From positions 1 to 64,000 of the forward strand of contig NVWQ02000053.1 of the NCBI GenBank assembly GCA_002733715.2: a DNA stretch of 64,000 nucleotides. The letters run 5' to 3'. Origin of the DNA: Methylophaga sp. Its GTDB lineage: Bacteria; Pseudomonadota; Gammaproteobacteria; Nitrosococcales; Methylophagaceae. The first letter of the stretch is position 1. Every line of letters begins with the position of its first letter. A model generated the notes under the pieces. The model did no database searches and was not told the origin of the DNA. It saw nothing but the letters and a program-made list of their open reading frames with translations. The position numbers and the translations under genes were made by a program. Shown here one piece after another: positions 57,856 through 64,000 of this stretch.

Positions 57856-58658
57856 TAGGCTATTCCTCCAGGTTGGACTAATAACCTAATCATTTGCAAC
57901 ATTTGATCGGCCATGGTGACTAAGTGATTTGAAGAAGCGGGAAGCGTCACAAATATGATGACAAACCCTAGAATAATACTCATAGGAAAACCGATAGAAA
58001 ATGGGCTGATTTGAGGTGCTGCACGCGATAAAATACCGAATGATAAATTGACTAACATCAGTGAACCAATGGCGGGCAGGGCAACAAGTACAGCCGCTGC
58101 ATACATCCAACTGGCTTGGGCAACGACATCTCTAAAGCTGGTATAAGGCAAACCTGAAGATGAGACAGGGAGCGTGACAAAACTTTCGGCTAATATTTGA
58201 ATTAAGATTAAATGACCATCTAAACTAATAAAAACGAGGGTGACAAAAATTAGATAGAATTGACTGATAACAGGAACAGTTACACCGTTTTGAGGGTCAA
58301 CCATTGACGCAAAACCTAGTCCCATTTGCATGGCAATAATTTGACCGGCTAGAGTGAATGCATTAAATAAAAGTTGCAGCATAAAACCCATGCAGGCACC
58401 AATAAGAATTTGGTGAGCGACAATTAACAATCCTGCACCACTTAATGGCTCAACTGCAGGGACATTAATATTAGGCATGGCAGGAATGATGACAATGCTG
58501 ATTGCAATGGCAAGAAGCAGTTTGCTACGGGCATTAACAAAGTTGCTACTAAAAATGGGTGCGGTCATAACCAATGCTGTAATGCGGATAAATGGCCACA
58601 TGTAACTGCCTAGTAAGCCTGTTATTTCAGCGGTGCTTAGCTCCATAGTAAAGCTCAA
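57855..58658 (-). CDS. fliR: flagellar biosynthetic protein FliR
   Basis: ALVMTAPIFSSNFVNARSKLLLAIAISIVIIPAMP...AGQIIAMQMGLGFASMVDPQNGVTVPVISQFYLI. Confidence 0.96.
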   Translation of the reverse strand: MSFTMELSTAEITGLLGSYMWPFIRITALVMTAPIFSSNFVNARSKLLLAIAISIVIIPAMPNINVPAVEPLSGAGLLIVAHQILIGACMGFMLQLLFNAFTLAGQIIAMQMGLGFASMVDPQNGVTVPVISQFYLIFVTLVFISLDGHLILIQILAESFVTLPVSSSGLPYTSFRDVVAQASWMYAAAVLVALPAIGSLMLVNLSFGILSRAAPQISPFSIGFPMSIILGFVIIFVTLPASSNHLVTMADQMLQMIRLLVQPGGIA

Positions 58659-58928
58659 TCAACCGATTAAGAATGGAATGTCTTCAAAAACACGGGTGGC
58701 ATAACCTGTGAGCAAACTTAACATCCAAGGCCCCGCCATTACTAATACTAAAATAGTGACTAATAATTTAGGAATAAAACTTAATGTTTGTTCGTTGATT
58801 GATGTCGCAGCTTGAAACATACTCACTAATAAACCGACGAATAATGCGGGTAGTAATATCACAGCTATTAGCATGGTAATCACTTGCAGCGTTTGTTGCA
58901 TAATGGTGAGAACTGTTTCAGGTGTCAT
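58659..58928 (-). CDS. fliQ: flagellar biosynthetic protein FliQ
   Basis: 89 aa; ALFVGLLVSMFQAATSINEQTLSFIPKLLVTILVLVMAGPWML. Confidence 0.97.
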   Translation of the reverse strand: MTPETVLTIMQQTLQVITMLIAVILLPALFVGLLVSMFQAATSINEQTLSFIPKLLVTILVLVMAGPWMLSLLTGYATRVFEDIPFLIG

Positions 58929-58939
58929 TTCAATTAAAC

Positions 58940-59677
58940 CTAGAGATAAAAGCTAGAGGCTAACGTGCCCATCAATAAGGCCCAGCCATCAATAAGTACA
59001 AATAACATAAGTTTAAAAGGTAATGAGATGAGCATAGGTGAGAGCATCATCATACCCATTGCCATTAATACACTCGCTACGACTAGATCAATGATAAGGA
59101 AGGGAATAAAGATTAAAAATCCAATTTGAAAGGCCGTTTTTAATTCACTAGTTACAAATGAGGGCAATAATAGGCTAAAAGGTATATCGGCAGATGTTTC
59201 CATAGGAGGATAACCTCCAATATTGGCAAATAATTCAATATCACTTTCACGCGTTTGTGCCAACATAAACTCTTTAAAGGGCAGTGCGCCATTTTGAAAT
59301 GCAGTAGTAATAGATATTTGGTCATCCATATAAGGTTTAACACCATTGATGTAAGCATTATCAAATACGGGATGCATAATAAAAAAGGTTAAGAATAATG
59401 TTAGGCCAATAAGCACCTGGTTTGAGGGGGTAGATTGAATCCCCATTGCTTGGCGTAAAATAGCCAAAACGATAATGATACGAGTAAATGATGTCATCAT
59501 CATTAACGCTGCAGGTAGCAACGTTAATACGGTCATTAATGCCAGTATTTGAAGTGTTACGGTATAACTCTGTTCACCGTCTGCACCGGTAGTGAGTGTT
59601 ACGGCAGGAATACCAGATGCGGCATTTGTGATCATTGGAAATGCTAATAGAAGCAGACAAAATATTAGGCGAGTCAT
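58940..59677 (-). CDS. fliP: flagellar biosynthetic protein FliP
   Basis: [46 protein letters not shown]...[27 protein letters not shown]. Confidence 0.97.
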   Translation of the reverse strand: MTRLIFCLLLLAFPMITNAASGIPAVTLTTGADGEQSYTVTLQILALMTVLTLLPAALMMMTSFTRIIIVLAILRQAMGIQSTPSNQVLIGLTLFLTFFIMHPVFDNAYINGVKPYMDDQISITTAFQNGALPFKEFMLAQTRESDIELFANIGGYPPMETSADIPFSLLLPSFVTSELKTAFQIGFLIFIPFLIIDLVVASVLMAMGMMMLSPMLISLPFKLMLFVLIDGWALLMGTLASSFYL

Positions 59678-60126
59678 GATTTATCGCCTTGTTGCTTCAT
59701 CATTTGTTGAAGTTTGTCGGCAAAACTAGACGTTGCGAATTTTACTTTATTTTGAGTTTCAATATTGTTTTCAAGTACATGTAAGGTTTGCACATGCTGG
59801 GCTGTTACTCCTACTAGAATTTGTTGATCGCCAACTTGTAGCAAAATAGCTTTTTCACGAGAGCCTAAAGACAAACCTGCAATAATCTTCATTTCACCAT
59901 TGGCTGCACTATTAAATTGGCCTGTACGGCGTAATAACCAAGCGAGAAGGGCTATAATGGCTAGTACAAGTAATAACCCACCAAATGTTTCTAGCAGAGC
60001 GTTACCATTTAAGGGTGAGCTTGAAAGCGTTTTAAGTTTGTCTGTTTTTTCAATCTCAGCTGCAAAACTTATACTAGTGAAACAGGCTAGAGCTAAGTAA
60101 GAAAATAGAGTAGAAATTCGCTTCAT
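59674..60126 (-). CDS. fliO: flagellar biosynthetic protein FliO
   Basis: single [58 protein letters not shown]. Confidence 0.92.
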   Translation of the reverse strand: MKRISTLFSYLALACFTSISFAAEIEKTDKLKTLSSSPLNGNALLETFGGLLLVLAIIALLAWLLRRTGQFNSAANGEMKIIAGLSLGSREKAILLQVGDQQILVGVTAQHVQTLHVLENNIETQNKVKFATSSFADKLQQMMKQQGDKS

Positions 60127-60611
60127 TAGCGTAATTTCTTAATACGTTCTTCGGCACTAATAACATCAGTTAAGCGAATACCAAATTTGTCATTTACTAC
60201 AACCACTTCTCCATGAGCAATCAAAGTATCATTAACCAGTACATCCATCGGTTCACCAGCAAGTCGGTCAAGTTCAACAACAGAACCTTGGCTGAGTTTT
60301 AATAAATTATTGATATTTATTTTGGTTCGACCAATTTCCATTGACATAGTGACGGGGATATTTAAAATCATATCCAGATCTAAATCATTATTAGATCGTG
60401 GAACGGCAGCAGCAGCATCATCATCAAGTTGCGTTATGGGAGCAGCATCAACCTGCTGTTCAGAGTCTGCTTGCTCTTCCAAAGCTGCGGCCCATGGATC
60501 TTCTTCAGGTGTGGCTTCTTCAAGAGCACCGTCGTCATCTGCTTGCTCTTCTAACGCGGCTGCCCATTCGTCAGCTACCTCTTGATCTTGCGAAGTTTCT
60601 TCTTCACTCAT
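60126..60611 (-). CDS. fliN: flagellar motor switch protein FliN
   Basis: LDMILNIPVTMSMEIGRTKININNLLKLSQGSVVELDRLAGEPMDVLVNDTLIAHGEVVVVNDKFGIRLTDV; start MSEEETSQD at 60611. Confidence 0.97.
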   Translation of the reverse strand: MSEEETSQDQEVADEWAAALEEQADDDGALEEATPEEDPWAAALEEQADSEQQVDAAPITQLDDDAAAAVPRSNNDLDLDMILNIPVTMSMEIGRTKININNLLKLSQGSVVELDRLAGEPMDVLVNDTLIAHGEVVVVNDKFGIRLTDVISAEERIKKLR

Positions 60612-61626
60612 TATTTTTCCCCTTTTGGAGCTGGTATTGCGGTGTAGTATCTTTAGGTTGTTCAATCATATCGATAACTTTCAATGCGGTTTTATTCTTG
60701 TGTTCACCGAATGAAGCATTAAAAAATGGGACATTTTCAACTTTAGCAGTAATATTTTTCGGCATCTCAATAGGTAAAATATCACCCACTTTTAATGCCA
60801 ATACATCACGTAAGCTGGTATCAATTTGGGTAAGTTCTGCAGATAGTTCAACATCGGCCCCCAAAACTTCTTCTCGCATAGAACGACCCCAACGGCCATC
60901 GTCAGATGAACTGTCACTTTGCAATCCAGTATCAAGAATGTCTCGAATAGGTTCAATCATAGAATAGGGTAATGTGACATGAATATCGCCACCACCGCCA
61001 TCTAGCTCAACATGAAAAGTTGATATCACTAGGACTTCGCTGGGACTTACAATATTGGCAAATTGCGGGTTCACTTCATGGTTAACAAATTCAAATTCAA
61101 CATCCATGATAGGAGACCATGCTTCAACTAAATCCTTAAAACATAGCTCTAGCACCATATGGATGACGCGTAGTTCAGTTGCAGTAAATTCTCGTCCTTC
61201 GATACGTGCTTGGAATCTTCCTTCACCACCGAAATAATTATCTAAAATAGTGAAAACAAGTTTAGGTTCAAAGACAATAAGTCCTGAACCTCTTAGTGGG
61301 CGAAATTGAATTATATTCAAACTGGTAGGAACAAATAAGGTATGAACGTATTCAGAAAACTTCATTACCTGAATTCCGTTGACAGAAATTTCCGCAGATC
61401 GTCGTAACATATTAAAGAAGCTTATTCGGAGGTAACGGCCAAAACGCTCATTAATCATTTCTAGCGTTGGCATACGCCCGCGGATAATACGATCTTCATT
61501 ACCAAAATCGTATTCACGAGCGTCACCGTCATCCTCCGGATCAACCTCGGTTTCGATGTCATCTCCGCCCATGCCTGTTAATAAGGCATCGACTTCATCT
61601 TGTGAAAGAATATCTTGAACGGCCAT
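60604..61626 (-). CDS. fliM: flagellar motor switch protein FliM
   Basis: DILSQDEVDALLTGM...LEMINERFGRYLRISFFNMLRRSAEISVNGIQVMKFSEYVHTLFVPTSLNIIQFRPLRGSGLIVFEPKLVFTILDNYFGG. Confidence 0.98.
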   Translation of the reverse strand: MAVQDILSQDEVDALLTGMGGDDIETEVDPEDDGDAREYDFGNEDRIIRGRMPTLEMINERFGRYLRISFFNMLRRSAEISVNGIQVMKFSEYVHTLFVPTSLNIIQFRPLRGSGLIVFEPKLVFTILDNYFGGEGRFQARIEGREFTATELRVIHMVLELCFKDLVEAWSPIMDVEFEFVNHEVNPQFANIVSPSEVLVISTFHVELDGGGGDIHVTLPYSMIEPIRDILDTGLQSDSSSDDGRWGRSMREEVLGADVELSAELTQIDTSLRDVLALKVGDILPIEMPKNITAKVENVPFFNASFGEHKNKTALKVIDMIEQPKDTTPQYQLQKGKNNE

Positions 61627-61630
61627 AAGA

Positions 61631-62140
61631 CTATTGCATAATCAAACTGGTGAAATAAACGGCTTCTAATTCGCCTTCAGTTTGCTCTGCTTTTAATACC
61701 TTGTTAATAGTGGAAAGAGATTGTTCTTTTAATGCGCTCTTACCCTCTTGGGTATTTAGAGCGTCATATTTTTGATCAAAAAACAATATGAGTAATTCGT
61801 GCTGAATAGCGGGAGTATTTAATGTAAAGGCATCAATAACGGCTTGGTCTCGCGCCATTACTTTTAATTTAATTTGAAGATAACGCACTTCATTATTACT
61901 TTGATCTGCAAAGTTAACGACGAATGCCTTGTCAACAGTGGCGTAAATAGGTGTTTGTTTCACCTGAATCACTTCTTTAGCCGCTTCACCTTCTGCAGCT
62001 TCATCACCACCACCTGCTAAGAAAAACCAGCCACCTGCACCGGCTAAAGCCAGAACAACAACAGCAATGATAATAATCATTTTTTTAGATTTTCCGTCGC
62101 CTTCTTCGCTTAGGTCTATATCGTCTATTTTTTCTGCCAT
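61631..62140 (-). CDS. fliL: flagellar basal body-associated protein FliL (TM-anchored)
   Basis: TM after acidic N-terminus; KAFVVNFADQSNNEVRYLQIKLKVMARDQAVIDAFTLNTPAIQHELLILFFDQ...LEAVYFTSLIMQ. Confidence 0.94.
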   Translation of the reverse strand: MAEKIDDIDLSEEGDGKSKKMIIIIAVVVLALAGAGGWFFLAGGGDEAAEGEAAKEVIQVKQTPIYATVDKAFVVNFADQSNNEVRYLQIKLKVMARDQAVIDAFTLNTPAIQHELLILFFDQKYDALNTQEGKSALKEQSLSTINKVLKAEQTEGELEAVYFTSLIMQ

Positions 62141-62190
62141 CAGAGCATTCCTAATTTAGTTATATTATGGTTTAGCAATTAGTGTGCCTT

Positions 62191-62613
62191 TTATTGAAGA
62201 ATAAAACTGGTGAAGTAGACAGCATCGAGATTATCTTGCCCGGTTTCTTCTTTTAAAATTGCTTTTATTGTCTTGAGAGTATTGGCTTGTAAGGCTTTTC
62301 TTCCTTCTGTGCTTGTTACTTCTTCAAATGATTGGGATGAGAATAAAGTACGAAGCGAATCTTCTAACATGGGCAGATTTAATTCAGCACTGCTAATAAT
62401 CTCTGGGTTATGTGCCATTAAGCTGACTTTTATCTGTAGATACCGAGCTTTCTTTTTGCTTTGATTAAGAAAATTAATCGTAAAAGCTTCAGGAAATGCA
62501 AAATAAACCGCTTGGGGTGGGGCTTCCTCATCGTCTCCAGCCCAAGAGGGCATAGAAAAAAAACTAAGATTAATGAAGATAAATAGTAAGACGTTTGTTA
62601 TTGTCAGCCGCAT
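62191..62613 (-). CDS. second FliL-like protein with apparent cleavable signal peptide
   Basis: MRLTITNVLLFIFINLSFFSMPSWA|GDD...EAFTINFLNQSKKKARYLQIKVSLMAHNPEIISSAELNLPMLEDSLRTLFSSQ...LDAVYFTSFILQ. Confidence 0.88.
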   Translation of the reverse strand: MRLTITNVLLFIFINLSFFSMPSWAGDDEEAPPQAVYFAFPEAFTINFLNQSKKKARYLQIKVSLMAHNPEIISSAELNLPMLEDSLRTLFSSQSFEEVTSTEGRKALQANTLKTIKAILKEETGQDNLDAVYFTSFILQ

Positions 62614-62700
62614 GCTTGGTATACTCCGTAGTATTCGTTAAGCTTTATCTAGCAAGAAGTGTGACAATTTTGATTAAGCAGTATTAAAAGGGCAGATAGA

Positions 62701-63579
62701 TTGAACAATAACCGTAAACCTAAAACCGTTTCATGGCATGATAGATTGGCTACTCTACCGCAATATTTAATACCTCAGCACCTGTTATCAGTAACTATGC
62801 ACCGCTTAGCCAACAGTAAAGTAACTTGGTTTAAGAAAGCATTTATTCATTTTATTGTTTCTCGCTATAAAGTGAATGTTAGTGAAGCAGCCGAAACAGA
62901 TCTATCGACTTATTCAAGTTTTAACGATTTTTTTACCCGAGCTTTACGCAAGGGGATTAGACCGATTGCGGGGGGTGACAATATTATGACGTCACCAGTT
63001 GATGGTGCCGTGAGTCAAATAGGTGCCATTCAATCAGGGCGGATTATTCAAGCAAAAGGGCGAGATTATAGTGTTGTTGAATTATTAGGTGGTGATGCCG
63101 ACCTTGCTCAGCAATTTGAACAAGGGCAATTTGCAACAATCTATTTGTCGCCAAAAGATTATCACCGTATTCATATGCCGTTAACAGGCAAGCTAAAGAT
63201 GATGCGTTATATCCCTGGAAAATTATTTTCAGTGAACCCTCGCACTGCACGTGCAGTGCCTAGGTTATTTGCTAGAAATGAACGTGTTATTACCGTATTT
63301 GAAACGGAGCAAGGCCCTATAGTAATGGTATTGGTAGGCGCTATATTTGTTGGCAGCATGGAAACGGTCTGGGAAGGGAAAATAACCCCACCCTATAGCC
63401 GTGATATTAAGACATGGGATTATATTGGTGACGATATTGTTAGTTTAGATAAAGGGCAAGAAATGGGTCGGTTTAATATGGGATCGACAGTTGTGTTGTT
63501 ACTGCCAAAATCGATGCAGTCGTTCAAGCCCGAATTTACTACTGAAAGTATTATTAAATTAGGTGAGGCAATGATGTAA
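62701..63579 (+). CDS. psd: phosphatidylserine decarboxylase proenzyme
   Basis: FFTRALRKGIRPIAGGDNIMTSPVDGAVSQIG...YLSPKDYHRIHMPLTGKL...FNMGSTVVLLLP (GST processing motif); start may be TTG at 62701. Confidence 0.95.
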   Translation: MNNNRKPKTVSWHDRLATLPQYLIPQHLLSVTMHRLANSKVTWFKKAFIHFIVSRYKVNVSEAAETDLSTYSSFNDFFTRALRKGIRPIAGGDNIMTSPVDGAVSQIGAIQSGRIIQAKGRDYSVVELLGGDADLAQQFEQGQFATIYLSPKDYHRIHMPLTGKLKMMRYIPGKLFSVNPRTARAVPRLFARNERVITVFETEQGPIVMVLVGAIFVGSMETVWEGKITPPYSRDIKTWDYIGDDIVSLDKGQEMGRFNMGSTVVLLLPKSMQSFKPEFTTESIIKLGEAMM

Positions 63580-63590
63580 CTAGCAGAAGC

Positions 63591-63629
63591 AAAAAAGCCA
63601 GATTTAGTTTCTCTAATCTGGCTTTTTTA
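63591..63629. terminator. bidirectional terminator between psd and zwf
   Basis: aaaaaagccagattt...aatctggcttttttat stem with A/T tails. Confidence 0.85.
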
Positions 63630-63650
63630 TTTCAGTGTCAGAATTGAGTT

Positions 63651-64000
63651 TTAATCAACATTATTCCGCCATTGATGACATGAATCATCAAAGATTTGGC
63701 TGACTTCTTCTGGTCCCCATGTACCGGCTGGATAGGTGTGTACAAAATCTTGTTCCTTAGACCATTTTTCAATAATTGGGTCAACGGCTTTCCAAGCTAA
63801 ATTGACTTCATCAGCACGTAAGAATAATGAACGGTCACCTAAAATAGCATTTAGAATCATAGCTTCATAAGCATCTAATTTATGTTCAGGATCTTCTTCT
63901 TCATTGGTTTCTAAACCAACAGTATGAGCGACAATCTCTAAGCCAGGTTGTTTAGCTTGTAATTCAATGCGTAGTGTATTATCTGGTTGTAAACCCATAG
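63651..64000 (-). CDS. zwf: glucose-6-phosphate 1-dehydrogenase, C-terminal part (gene continues beyond window)
   Basis: LDAYEAMILNAILGDRSLFLRADEVNLAWKAVDPIIEKWSKEQDFVHTYPAGTWGPEEVSQIFDDSCHQWRN. Confidence 0.93.
   Translation of the reverse strand, partial: MGLQPDNTLRIELQAKQPGLEIVAHTVGLETNEEEDPEHKLDAYEAMILNAILGDRSLFLRADEVNLAWKAVDPIIEKWSKEQDFVHTYPAGTWGPEEVSQIFDDSCHQWRNNVD

Noticed and set aside
60398-60967. 189-aa plus-strand ORF overlapping fliN/fliM
   Set aside because: Antisense to two confident flagellar genes, His/Gln-rich start typical of a complementary low-complexity frame.

Overview
This 64 kb window is a gammaproteobacterial chromosomal segment made mostly of housekeeping genes. 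From left to right it contains: a TolC-family gene; fabA and a frameshifted fabB; purU; sthA; a Zn-type ABC pair; dapE/arsC-like/dapC; a mobAB-moeA-ttcA-nnrS run; folE2/queD; xseB-ispA-dxs; ribF; pdxH; lolCD; rpiA; ilvA; pgl-glk; apaG; and mqo. From about 42.3 to 62.6 kb there is a Pseudomonas-like flagellar/chemotaxis supercluster (fliK through fliL). It is followed by psd and the C-terminal end of zwf, which runs off the window. No rRNA, tRNA, CRISPR array, prophage or transposase gene was seen. The strongest non-housekeeping signal is a solitary integron-type gene cassette at about 29380-30044 on the minus strand. It carries an attC-like site whose R'' box (GTATAAC) is the exact reverse complement of the cassette's own 5' boundary box (GTTATAC) and overlaps the stop codon of a small membrane-protein gene. 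It lies downstream of lolD with no integrase in the window. Other notable points are a 26-bp perfect inverted repeat inserted in frame inside dapC, a multi-arm MITE-like element splitting the fleN-fliA junction, several GTCATTCC-type palindromic repeats, a one-base homopolymer frameshift in fabB, absence of cheB from the chemotaxis cluster, and two tandem FliL paralogues. Family assignments come from recognising motifs in the translated ORFs; no database search was run.
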